Positions 45,696 to 55,888 of a stretch of 64,000 bases of DNA are shown here, one piece after another. The notes below the pieces were generated by a model that was not told the origin of the DNA, did not search any database, and saw nothing but the letters and a program-made list of their open reading frames with translations. Each line of letters begins with the position of its first letter. Positions within the stretch are counted from its first letter, which is position 1. The position numbers were made by a program, and so were the translations under genes. Source of the stretch: Diabrotica undecimpunctata (Eukaryota > Arthropoda > Insecta > Coleoptera > Chrysomelidae); contig NC_092812.1 in NCBI RefSeq assembly GCF_040954645.1, positions 3,658,001 through 3,722,000 on the forward strand, in the 5' to 3' direction.

Positions 45696-47419
45696 ACGAC
45701 AATCCCGGACTTTTACCCCTTCATTTTGGCACAGCCCGAATTCAGACAGATGTTTGGACTTTTATACATATCTATGACATTACAAATATTACTACAAATT
45801 TCCTAACTCTACAAAATCAATATAATTCCATGATAAATACACTTTCAAATACTTCTCAAATTCTAAGCTTTAATAAAGAATTTCAAGACTCCTATCATTT
45901 AATTTAAATTTTGGAAAACAAAATTTATCTTGAGTTAAAACAATTAAATCCCTTTTGGAATACCAGATCTAAAAGATCTCTATTTGATGGTGTAGGCTCT
46001 GCAATCAAATTTATAACCGGAAACCTAGACCAAAACGATGCAAAACGTTACGACGACGCTATATCAACTCTAACAAATAATCAAAATAATATTAAAACTA
46101 TAGTTAAAAATCAAATCACCTTATTAAGTTCTTCAATAAAGAATTTTGAAAATAATACAAAAATCTTAGCCCATAACCAGTTAATTTTAAGCTCACGAAT
46201 AACAGAAGTTCAAAACTTAATTAAAGATATAAAGATAGAAAAAGTTGAGACATTTCATTATTTTGCACTAGAAAGACTTGTATCGCAATTTTACACTAAT
46301 TTCCAAATTATTTACGACCTATTAGAAAAAATCGAAGTTGCTATCAGCTTTTCAAAACTAAATACCTTTCATAATTCAATAGCCGACCCAAATGAACTAT
46401 TTCTCGAAATTTTAAACGTAAGTAAACTTTTTAAAAATAACAAACTTCCTTTTGAATTATCTTTGCAAAATATTTTGTTATTCGAAAAAATAATTAAGAT
46501 AAAAAGTTATAGTAAAGCAAATAAAATAATTTTTGTACTTGAATTGCCTATTGTTGAGATCAATGACTATGATTATTATCATCTTTATTCCTTTCTGACC
46601 AGATACCAAACTCATTTTAGAACAATTATTCCAAAATCCAAGTTCCTACTTTCCAATCGATACCAATATGCACTTGCCAACGTTCAATGTCAAAAATTGG
46701 TAGAAGAAGAATATTTATGCCACAATGTCCAGTCAATTGAAGTAACACCAACAGCCCCTTGCGAAGTTCAACTCATACAGTACTCAAAGTTTGTAAATCA
46801 ATGTCAATCAGTGCCAACAGAAATTAATTATATAAAAATTCAAAAACTAGAAAACAATAAGTGGATCGTAATAACGCTAAACAAAGTGATCAGTATTCAA
46901 AAATGCGATAAGAATTCGGACAATATTCCATTAAACGGTAGTTACTTAATCGAACTCAATAGTGCGTGCGAAATATATATAGACAATTACGTTTTAAAAA
47001 CATTTGAACTAAAAACTCCAAATTTTGTTAAAATGGAACTGCAAAATTTAGAAGTATTACTAAAAATGCCGGTCAGTGATCTAAACTTTAAACCAATAAA
47101 AATAAACTCGATAAAATTAGATGAATTAAATAATGTGCAAAGTGCTTTAGCAGATCAAAAAAACAAAATAGACAATCTAGACACAGTTTCTGTTCATTTT
47201 CAACATGTCAGTTTTTATACCATAATTTTATATGTCTTAGCAATCATTTTCCTTGTCTACACCATTTGGCGAATATACACAAAAAGGACAAATCCAGAAT
47301 CACCAAAACATTCCACAGTACGAGAAAAAAAGGTACCAGATAATTTTCCATTTCTTCGAACTATGCCACCCCATAGTTCTCATCTAGCCCCGGAGGAGTT
47401 AAGAAACCAGAACTGCTAA
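45634..47419 (+). pseudogene. env: E2 env-like fusion glycoprotein gene, one stop
   Basis: The env frame is open from just after CAG at 45631-45633, inside the end of pol, with no ATG. A TAA at 45903-45905 interrupts it. Downstream there is a basic cleavage site followed by the conserved fusion-peptide region (near 45965-46030), helical segments, a Cys-containing ectodomain and a transmembrane segment (near 47210-47270) with a short tail. The last codons run into the 3' LTR. It is most similar in plan to errantivirus Env and baculovirus F protein. Apart from the stop, the frame is complete. Confidence 0.75.
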
Positions 47420-47592
47420 TTCAACTATAATAAAAGGACAGCGTCAGCATGCCACACCTCGGCGTCACCGAGATTATAAATTTACTTTTGCATTGTATAG
47501 CGTCACTCTTATTTTGCATTTTATTGTAGTAAGTAGTCCCTTGTAAATAAAGTTATTTTTTAAAAATATCGTTCTTGGACTTAGAAACATCA

Positions 47593-47594
<2 letters not shown>
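47397..47594 (+). repeat. E2 3' LTR
   Basis: Starts AGTTAAG after CCCCGGAGG (purine tract) and ends CATCATT before a TA tract. It is identical by eye to the 5' LTR. The target duplication is ambiguous because the flank is TA on one side and CATA on the other. Confidence 0.9.

Positions 47595-47595
<1 letters not shown>

Positions 47596-47672
<77 letters not shown>
47596..47672. repeat. TA microsatellite, right flank of E2
   Basis: About 38 TA units directly follow the E2 3' LTR. Confidence 0.95.
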
Positions 47673-47676
<4 letters not shown>

Positions 47677-49055
47677 CCGCTATCGTTTTAAACTCTTTTC
47701 ACGTTGCAGTAATTTAGTATCATCATCAAGAAATGCTATCGTTTTCTATTTATAAGTCGGTTATGTTCGTTTAGTGCACCTTTGTAGGCCACCGTTGTCG
47801 GTTTTTCAAAAATCCGATTTTTTTATATATTCTATTTTTTACATCAACCATACATTTTAACTTCATGATGTAAAATTACTGTATTTGGTATCATTTTAAA
47901 GCAAATAGATGTTGCCAGTGTAAATACTTAAAATAATATTATTTGGATACATAAAAATATCGATCGGTTTGGGTCAAGTCAAGATCAAATAAAGACATTG
48001 AAACTACCTGCCAGCCGGCTAGTTCCAGGCGGCTAGGGATCAACCAACAGGTTTTAATCTACGTTTAGTAGTTATATTTATTCAAAATTATTGGTTGTGG
48101 TTGTGATGAGAATCACATGTTTAATTAATTAATGTTTGACGTTTTGATTTTTATTCCAAAAATCGTTCTCAATAAACGTTTTTTGTACAAAATGTGTATA
48201 CACATTTTTACATAGTTTGTACAATAAATAAGGTTAAATAGTGAAAATAGAATCGTTAAATATTATTTAATTAAAATGTAATTTTTATCTCAATAACGAC
48301 CAATAATTATTTTGGCTTAATCACATAAAAAATAATATTTGACTTAACCATGCCATAAGAAAGTAGTTCACGGAACCTCGCTAAATACTTTAAAAAAATA
48401 TTATACAGATATTTAAATTCTAAATAGTATGAGGGGTAGCCGACGAAAAATTTGTAAGACGTACTTTTAGACGTACGTATTTTTTTAAACAATCTTAAAA
48501 AGTAAAAAAAAAATAATTTTTTGCTTATAACGTTTTGTACACATTCTAAAGAAAAATGATTGAAATAAAAGTTGCAGACCATAAAAAGTTTTTGATGTAG
48601 AGAGATGCCAAATTAAAATACATAAATAATTGACCGAGATAATTGCAAAGAAACGTAAACTCTAAAGATATTATGTTTGTAGTAATTTATAAATGTTAAT
48701 AACTTTGTTTTTTGCCTAACGATAGGTAATATAGCTACTTGAAAATATGGCAATTGATGAGTTAATAAAGTGTGCAAAATATCAAGTAGATCAAAAAAAT
48801 ATTTTACAATTTATTTAATTTGTTTATCCCACACAGCGATTATTTAAACCACAATACTTGTCTAAACAGTGACTCTACAAGTATTTTGTAACTTGCAATC
48901 GATTCTTTGCTCCTTCAGATTTAAGGTATTTTAAAAAAACTTCGACATATTATTAAATTTTTACTTAAAAACCAGTTTGAAAAGGGGACTTTATAGTTTC
49001 TAAACATTTATATAAACTTTGATAATTTTTATGTCACACGCTTAGTACTAGAAAC
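47673..49055. other. No gene seen
   Basis: AT-rich DNA. The minus-strand frame at 48307-48582 has no domain and an extremely hydrophobic/basic low-complexity composition. I see no inverted repeats or microsatellite. Confidence 0.45.
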
Positions 49056-49059
49056 AAAA

Positions 49060-49292
49060 ATAAGGCTTCTTAAATGTTACGTGTACTCAGTGCTTCTGTA
49101 CGAAGTAGAAACGTGGACATTGAAGGCGGAAACTCAAAAACTTCAGGCTTTTGAGCTGTGGTGATACAAAGGATCCTAAAGATACCATGGACAGACAAAG
49201 TCACCAATGAAGAAGTACTGCGGAGGATGAACACAACTGCGGATTTGGTCAACATCGTGAAGGGCCGTAAGCTGCAGTACTTGGGACATATA
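49060..49292 (+). pseudogene. RTE-type LINE RT C-terminal fragment
   Basis: A short fragment reads RLLKCYVYSVLLYEVETWTL, LQAFELW, a TGA, then KIPWTDKVTNEEVLRRMN and GRKLQYLGHIM. This is the C-terminal segment downstream of the RT in RTE-type LINEs. The TGA probably replaces TGG. Both ends are truncated. Confidence 0.75.
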
Positions 49293-49319
49293 ATGTCAAT
49301 TATATGTCTCAATCAAGGG

Positions 49320-49789
49320 GATTATATGTCTCAATCTCTATGAGAAATCAAGGCAGATAAATTGATTCGCGTAAAGATATGCCAAAAATTTGAGTAAAAA
49401 AAAATACAAACAAAAAAATAAAAAATCAAAATTAAGAGGGAGGGTAGGGAGTGGGTAAAGGAATAAAAATGACATATTTCAAAGATATTTTAATTGGATA
49501 TCAGTTTTATAATAATAACATGTACTTATTACTTAACTTTTTAATAAAAATCATTTTTTTATTTTTTCAACCCCCGGTAGAGGGCAGAAGATGAACATTT
49601 TTTTAAAAATCGCAAATAAAGATTAGATTTGTCGTATCAATTGACAACTTTTGCGCACTATTTTAAAACAGTTTTCGAAACTTCGATTTTTCGATCCACC
49701 CTATTCCCCAAGTCCCTTCGGAACTTCGTCGGCGCTCCCATGTTCTGTTAGGAATTACAGATGTGGCAATACCGCCCCTTCAGACAAGT
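49320..49789. other. No gene seen
   Basis: Non-coding AT-rich DNA with poly(A/T) runs. A 15-base direct repeat, TTATATGTCTCAATC, lies at about 49300 and 49322. Confidence 0.45.
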
Positions 49790-49925
49790 TAAAATACAGT
49801 AAGACGATGTATATTTTGTGATCGAAAACTCGATGGATCAACTGGAAAACAATGTGAAAAGTATAAAGGATATGCCTGCAAAGAACATGTGAGGGAGATT
49901 TGTGTAGAGTGCATGCAGCAAATTT
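49790..49925 (+). pseudogene. piggyBac-like transposase C-terminal zinc ribbon
   Basis: A 45-residue segment shows CIFCDRK, then CEKYKGYACKEHVREICVEC and a stop. The CxxC ... C ... CxxH ... CxxC pattern is that of the C-terminal cysteine-rich domain of piggyBac-like transposases. The catalytic domain is not seen. Confidence 0.5.
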
Positions 49926-49990
49926 AGGCTATTTTCTAGGCTAGGTAAAAGAAATAAAATAAGACTTACTCACAATCAATTTAATTTTAC

Positions 49991-50049
49991 TACCAAAACG
50001 ACCGGTTTCGCTTTCTACACTTTGCAAAGCATCTTCAGGTCAAACGGTA
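49991..50049 (-). ncRNA. Type I hammerhead ribozyme-like motif, copy 2
   Basis: On the minus strand: outer stem strand TACC (50049-50046), loop GTTT, inner strand GAC (50041-50039), core CTGAAGA (50038-50032; N7 is A), one extra T, 5-bp stem II GCTTT/AAAGC with an 11-base loop, core GAAA, palindrome ACCGGT as stem III, then C at 50000 as cleavage base. GTT, UU and GGTA (49999-49991) complete stem I, with one G-U pair. The layout equals copy 1, but the stems differ and still pair. Activity is inferred. Confidence 0.55.
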
Positions 50050-50648
50050 CAAAGTAAATTAAACGCTGAAATTATAAAAAGCCCATATAAGGGTGCTGTC
50101 TTATAAAGATAAAGATCAAAAAAAGTATAGTAATTATGCCAATATTACATGTCTGTATTTATTAATATGCATAAAATTGATTAAGCAGACAAAGTAAAAA
50201 CTCACAAATTGGTAAGAGATAATCTATTGAATTGTAATAAATTAGTAAGAAACAAAATACTACTTACATGTCGATACAAGAATTATAAGTTAATGATTCG
50301 TGATACATAGTTCAAACTATCCTGTATTGCTGATGATGGGTGATCTTCGGTTAATATTGTAACTGTCTGACAATTAGCAAGGAAGCTTTTTGGGAGAGAT
50401 GTTAACAAATGAAATAGGAATGAGATATATGTTATTGTTTGTTAAATGAAAGTGATGTTTTATATTATTTAAATTATTAAAAGTTATTTATATTTATTTA
50501 AGAGATATATTTTAGAAATGTGTGTTAATTTATTGAAATTTTTACAATAAGAGGACAGTTGTATGACAATGAATGAAATTAGATGTACTATTTTGTGGGT
50601 ATTCAATTTCTTTTACTTGAAATTATCAAATTTTTGATAAAGTGAGAA
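50050..50648. other. No gene seen; probable repeat flanking hammerhead copy 2
   Basis: AT-rich. A segment upstream of the hammerhead (minus-strand sense) probably belongs to the same Penelope-type or retrozyme-like repeat, but its limits are unknown. Confidence 0.4.
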
Positions 50649-51047
50649 GTCATCCAACCCAGTAAAAGCCCATACAACAGTCCTGTAGTCATTGAAAAGG
50701 ACGGAACGCCGAGATTCTACGTGGACTACCGGAAGTTAAATGGCATAACCGTGGACGAAGTCTCAAATATGCCTCCGATCCACGCCAGCATAAAAAAATA
50801 AGGCACAGTAAAGATCTTCTCCACCCTAGACCTAAAGAGCGGATTTTGGCAGATATCACTGCACGAACACTTGAAACCGAAGACTACATTTAGCCTACCT
50901 CATGGATCGGCATACGAGTTTACAATGATGCCATTCAGACTGAAGGACGATCCCGCAGCGTTTCAGAAGCCCGACACAACAGTTCTGGCCGGCTACATTA
51001 ATGAGTTCATCAAAGTCTATATAGACGACATAATCTGTCTGACGACC
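50649..51047 (+). pseudogene. Ty3/Gypsy RT fragment of a different lineage
   Basis: The frame from 50649 reads KSPYNSPVVIEKDGTPRFYV, DYRKLNGITVDE, FSTLDLKSGFWQI and FTMMPFRLK, and ends with YIDDIICL near 51030. One stop lies near 50800. It is a 400-base fragment of an RT less similar to E1-E3 than these are to each other; GC content is higher than in E1-E3. Confidence 0.7.
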
Positions 51048-51057
51048 TAAGTCTGCT

Positions 51058-53213
51058 CTACAATACTACAATCTTCTTGGACATAGCACAGGCATACAAT
51101 AAATTTCTTAGTTAGAATAAATGATACCTAAGTTCCTTACGTTCCTAAGTTCCTTATAATTAAACACATATACCAAAACGCAACAGCCAGTGTTAGAGTG
51201 GGTGATCGTCAAACCCAGAAATTCCCGATACAACGTGGAGTACGCCAGGGGGACACCATATCGCCGAAACTGTTCACTACGCTTTTGGAATATATATGTA
51301 AAAGGGCAAAACTGACCGACAAGGGCATAAACATAAATGAAGAAAAGCTTAGCCATCTAAAGTGTGCAGATGATATTGTACTAATAGCTGATAGGATAGA
51401 TGAGGCCAATGAACTTTTAAATCAGCTCTACCTTTCCTCGCTAGAAGGGGGACTGAAAATAAATATATCTAAAACCCAGATGATGACAAATCTTGTATTC
51501 AGTGAAGATATATGCGTAGGAACAAGATCCATAGACCAGGTAATGGCCTATAAATACCTAGGTTATGAGATTCGTATAGGAAAAGATAACCAAACCGTTG
51601 AGCTTCTCCGTCGTATAAGACTGACTTGGGCAGCCTTCGGCAAGCTGAACCATATTTTCAAATCGTCTGATATACCAATATGCCTTAAAAGAAAAACGTT
51701 TAATCAGTGTGTTTTGCCAGTGTTAACTTACGGTGCGGAAACGTTGACCATGACAAGGAGAACAGTTCAAAAGATCCGTGTGTGTCAAAAGGCGATGGAG
51801 CGTGCTATGTTAGGCGTTTCACTCCGAGACAAGATCCCAAATCGCCAGCTACGACAAAGAACAGGAGTGGCTGATGCAGTAGAGAGAGTAGCAACACTGA
51901 AATGGAACTGGGCAGGTCACGTGGCTCGAATGACAGATAATAGATGGACAAAACGAAGATGGACAAACGAAGATTGAATGATGAAGTTCCTTACGCAAAA
52001 TACTTGGGCATCATCTTAGATGCGAGGCCGCACTGGAAAGTCCATGTCAAAAATAAAACAGAGAGGATCCAACATATTGGATATAAGAAATTGTATTGGC
52101 TGATTGAAAAAAATTCAACATTATTCATTTATAATAAATTATCTATTTACAATCTGAGTAAATTATCCATTAATAATAAATTATCCATTTACAAGTACTG
52201 AGGCCAGTATGGGACTAAGGATGCCAACCTTGGGGCTGTACCAAAGCTACTAATCTACATAGTATCCAGAGATATCAAAACAAAGTACTGAGGAACATTG
52301 TTGATGCTCTTTGATATATCCGTAACAGCAACCTCCACTAGGACCTGCATATGGAAACTGTGAGCAAAGTAATCAAATAAACAGCAGCAAGTCACTAGAA
52401 GAGTAGGAGTCATAGGATAAGCCCTTAGATTTAAGTAGTTGCTGTTTGTTAAGTTAGGTCAGAAAATAACTAATAATTGGTCATTTTTGACTAGATATCA
52501 GTATACAAACACCGTACAGGTGTTATATCATATTCTCAGTAAAATCAATATTTACTAATCATGCACTAATTCAGAGTATACACGACCATACATACCAATC
52601 TCTTTACGCTCAAAAAAACAAAAGTCTCACTTACCTGGCTTCCATCGCACATTGGACTTGTCGGTAACGATTGCTGATTTCCATGCTAAAGAATCGGTTA
52701 CTTCATTAATTAGCGAAACAATGATCCACCTAAGCAAAGACCTTAAAGCTAAGTTTAATTAGTCAATCCTAGAATCTTGGCAATCTTGTTGGAATAACTG
52801 TGATACAGCCTTCCGTAGAATTCAATCTTAAATTACCCAAACAAATCTTAGTAATCTCACTCGTAACGAATCACGGATAATAAGAAGACTACGAATCGAC
52901 CGTACAACATTAATACATGGCTACTTAATGTTCATCGCTGAACGGCCAACATGTCAAGGCAATTGTGCCCTTACCGTAAATCATATATTAACAGACTTAC
53001 AACAGCACACAAGCTATGCCCGGAAAAATATCCTGAAAATATTGCTGGCAGATATTCTAAACTATTCCAGTGAATATACCAAAATGCTACAGTTTCTCAA
53101 AGACACTAATTTTTTTAAGAAAATTTGATACTTTTTTTGTAATTTCTTAGAAAAAATCATATATGTACCATGCCGAGGGTCTTAGTTGTCGAGGCACTTA
53201 AACTAAATAAAAC
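51058..53213 (+). pseudogene. Jockey-type LINE ORF2 fragment, internally deleted, with nested RTE
   Basis: 51075-51110 encodes FLDIAQAYNKF from the RT. After the nested insertion (51142-51984), the frame continues at 51985 with VPYAKYLGIILDARPHWKVH and KKLYWLI. Most of the RT palm (including YADD) is deleted. Decayed sequence leads to the C-terminal part (52700-53127): SILESWQSCWN, RRLRIDRTTLIHGYLM, CQGNCALTVNHIL. The 3' UTR ends at about 53213 with AAATAAAACAAAA. Micro-duplications of AATAAATTATC-like units occur near 52130-52190. Confidence 0.65.
51142..51984 (+). pseudogene. RTE-like RT fragment nested in the Jockey fragment
   Basis: 51198-51977 encodes FPIQRGVRQGDTISPKLFT, LKCADDIVLIAD (the usual FADD reads CADD), YKYLGYEIRIGK, QCVLPVLTYGAETLT and the C-terminal KWNWAGHVARMTDNRW. 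Upstream coding starts near 51165. It is truncated at the 5' end within the RT. AAGTTCCTTACG lies on both sides (51130-51141 and 51985-51996) as a 12-bp target duplication. A short TGAATGATG tail follows the stop. Confidence 0.75.
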
Positions 53214-53637
53214 AAAATATCATTTTTTTATATACAAAAAGCGTGAAGTTCCGGAGCTGAGTTTTGATCGCGTATTGATTTTGTTGTTTTTGCTTATGTG
53301 CAAAAGTATGGTAATGGAGCCCTTTATACGCCTATAAATGGATAAATTATTCGATAAAAGCTATAGCGGGATAGCAAAGGTACCAGATTACAATTTTATG
53401 TCCAGTTAGTGCGATATTTCTAAAACTTTATATTCCTTTAGGCCTGCGGTTAAACCAAAATATATTAAATCGATCGAATAAATGTAGATATACAAAGAAA
53501 ATATCTTACCTACAGTAGTATTTTAAATATATTTTATGAAGCGTAAAATGAACTGAAAGAAAAAATTTAAGCACCTGTGTACTATATCATAAGACACCCG
53601 GCAAAAGCGAAAATTCCTAATATGTATATAAAATATA
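53214..53637. other. No gene seen
   Basis: AT-rich DNA between the Jockey fragment and provirus E3. It ends with a short TA run at 53634-53641. Confidence 0.5.
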
Positions 53638-53641
53638 TATA

Positions 53642-53969
53642 TGTTAGATCACTAATCACGTATTTGACTTTTTAAAAAAGAACTTTATTTGTTACAAATT
53701 AAATATTAAATAATAGTACAAAATTAAATTAATTTAAAATGACTACAATAACTGGACTGGTCGAAGTTGCAGCTAAGAGTGGTTCCGGCATCTGAGAATG
53801 GTAATTTATAGGTTTGGTATGAAGTGCTGAATTGCTGTTCCCATGAATATTGGCCAACGGTTCGTACAAAGTTCTAATGCGTGCTCAGCGGTTTCTATGG
53901 GAATGGGATGATGAAATCTGAAGTCGGCGAACTTAAGCTAGTTCAAGGTTAATATTTTCTCATATAACA
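53642..53969 (-). repeat. E3 3' LTR
   Basis: 328 bases bounded by TGTTA ... TAACA inverted ends. Identical by eye to 61723-62050. The AT-rich end contains AATTTAATTTTGT-like sequence and probable poly(A) signals. Confidence 0.95.
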
Positions 53970-53981
53970 GCTCCCCTTATT
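53970..53981 (-). other. E3 polypurine tract
   Basis: The minus strand reads AATAAGGGGAGC immediately before the LTR start TGTTATATG. It primes plus-strand synthesis. Confidence 0.8.
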
Positions 53982-54011
53982 AGTGAAAAGTCAATGCCAT
54001 TGCTTTGACTT

Positions 54012-55875
54012 TTACAGAGTAATTGGTGTTTCTGCTTCGCTTTCTTCTTGGACATTGGGTCTTCTTCTGAAGGAGGCTAAGCCCTGAAGTTTCTGTCTAA
54101 TGGAATTTCTGCGTGGTAATGAAGTTGGACGCTGATCCTGGGACAAGGAGATTGCAATTTTTGGGAATATTTTGGTTCGGTATTTGCAGAAAAGGTATAA
54201 GATAACTAGGATAATAATCAGGGATAAGGTTGATATAGTGAATAAGGGTAGATGTTCCTCAATGAATGATTGGCTCATAATATGGTCCAGTTCTTCTGAA
54301 TATTGGTCCAATTTGTGTTGTGCAATATTTAAGTCATCTACGTTGATCTTACTGAGTTTTAGTGGTTTCAATTTTGATAGGTGACTCTTTGTCTCAAAAT
54401 GGTCACAGCATCTGTAGGGTACGTTAACTGGGTGACTTCTATACGTGATATTTGTATATTTCTCAATTTGGTCTCTAGCATGAATTCTGGTACTGCCGAT
54501 GAATGCAATACATTCGGGAATTAATCTTAAGATTGAATTTGTTTTGATTATTTGTGTAGTGACGTCTTTTCTTGCACATTTGATTGTTACTGGTAATGGA
54601 TCGGAAATGGTTAGTAACCATAAATTTCGGTCAATTTCTTGTACATTGTAACCTTGTGCCAAGAGCATGGACATCTGGCAAGTTTTTGGTAAGTTGCTGA
54701 GAGGTTTCAAAAGCTGGGCTTCACATATAGCATCTGTGTCTATGGGATACGGAAGAATGTCTGTACACATTCTTTGGTTTTGACTGATTTGTTTACATTT
54801 TTCGGTGTCCATGGGTAAGACATATGAAATTGAATCATCATCTCGCGCTATGTATTTATGAACAGTTGAAAGTATATGATGAAAACCAGTTTGATTATCT
54901 AATATTGGTATTGAATATAATTGATACAAGGTGAATATTTCGGGATCAACTAACGGAATTTCGAGGACGAAAACAATTTTTGAATCAAGCTGATAAGCTT
55001 GCAGTTTTATTATGTCAATATATTGAGCTATATTTGACATATAAGTGGGTAGAGGCAATACGTTATTTTGTAATGATTGTGAGATTTCTTTTAATGCGTC
55101 CATTAAGTCTATGGGCGAAATAATAGAACTATGTAGAATTTGCAGGCGAGAGAATGTGATAGAATTTAGTATATCATTTAAATAATTTTCTAAAAATACG
55201 TAGCTTTCCATTAAGGATTCACATAAATCTAGTATTTGTAATTGTGCTTGGTAAAAGGAGATGTCATTATTAATGTCCAGAAGTGTAGTCTCGATAGATT
55301 TTAAGTCTTTGTTAAAAGTTTCTTCGTCTATTTGCAATTTTTGAATTGTAGTGTTGAAAGTTCTTATAACTGAAGTGGTAACAGATATTTGATTTTTTAG
55401 GAGATTTTCAATTTGAGTTTCATCGGAATTTATCTTATTTATACATTTATTAAAGTATTCGCCATCAGAGGCGTCTAAATTTCCAGTAATAGATTTCCAG
55501 ATTGTTCCAATACCATTTACTAAACCGCGTTTTAGGCGTTTATTATAAGGTACTGTGTCAGAGGTTATTTCTTTATATTTTAAATTAACGGAGTTTGAGA
55601 TTTGTTTTAGCAGACTAACATGTGTCTGTACTTCGGCTTGAAAGGCAAGTTTTCTCGGTGTATCCACGTTAATAAATTTTTCTAACAGGTTTTCCAAAAT
55701 TCTGTCATTATTGGATATTGTAGTTTTGATAGGTAATAATTCTTTGTAAACAAGTAAAGTCCATTTGTCATTAGATATTCGTATAGTTCCTTTTTCATGA
55801 AAAAATATTCCAATTGTGTTATTAATTGGAGTGAGGAGAATTTGGGATTGGACGATAGAAAGGAGTCCATAGAAT
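54012..55875 (-). CDS. env: E3 env-like fusion glycoprotein, spliced reading frame
   Basis: The env frame is open for about 620 codons from the position just after a splice-acceptor-like TTTTCCTTTACAG (its CAG is 55878-55876) to the stop at 54012. No ATG occurs at its start, so a spliced upstream exon must supply it, as known for errantivirus env. The first residues are hydrophobic and look like the end of a signal peptide. The basic cleavage site and the conserved GxVNGIGTIWKSITGNLD fusion region lie near 55525-55465. A long helical segment, six or more Cys in the ectodomain, a transmembrane segment (near 54240-54170) and a 55-residue cytosolic tail follow. The family is Errantivirus Env, related to baculovirus F; it would mediate membrane fusion. 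Confidence 0.82.
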
Positions 55876-55888
55876 CTGTAAAGGAAAA

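Noticed and set aside
45911..47419. E2 env starting at 45911
   Set aside because: This codon is also TTG and lies just after an in-frame stop; the frame continues upstream to 45634.
50330..50360. CTGATGATGGG as a hammerhead core
   Set aside because: No GAAA or pairing partner is found downstream.
54012..55697. E3 env starting at 55697 with a methionine
   Set aside because: The codon there is TTG. The frame is open upstream to the splice acceptor at 55876-55878, so this is not the start.
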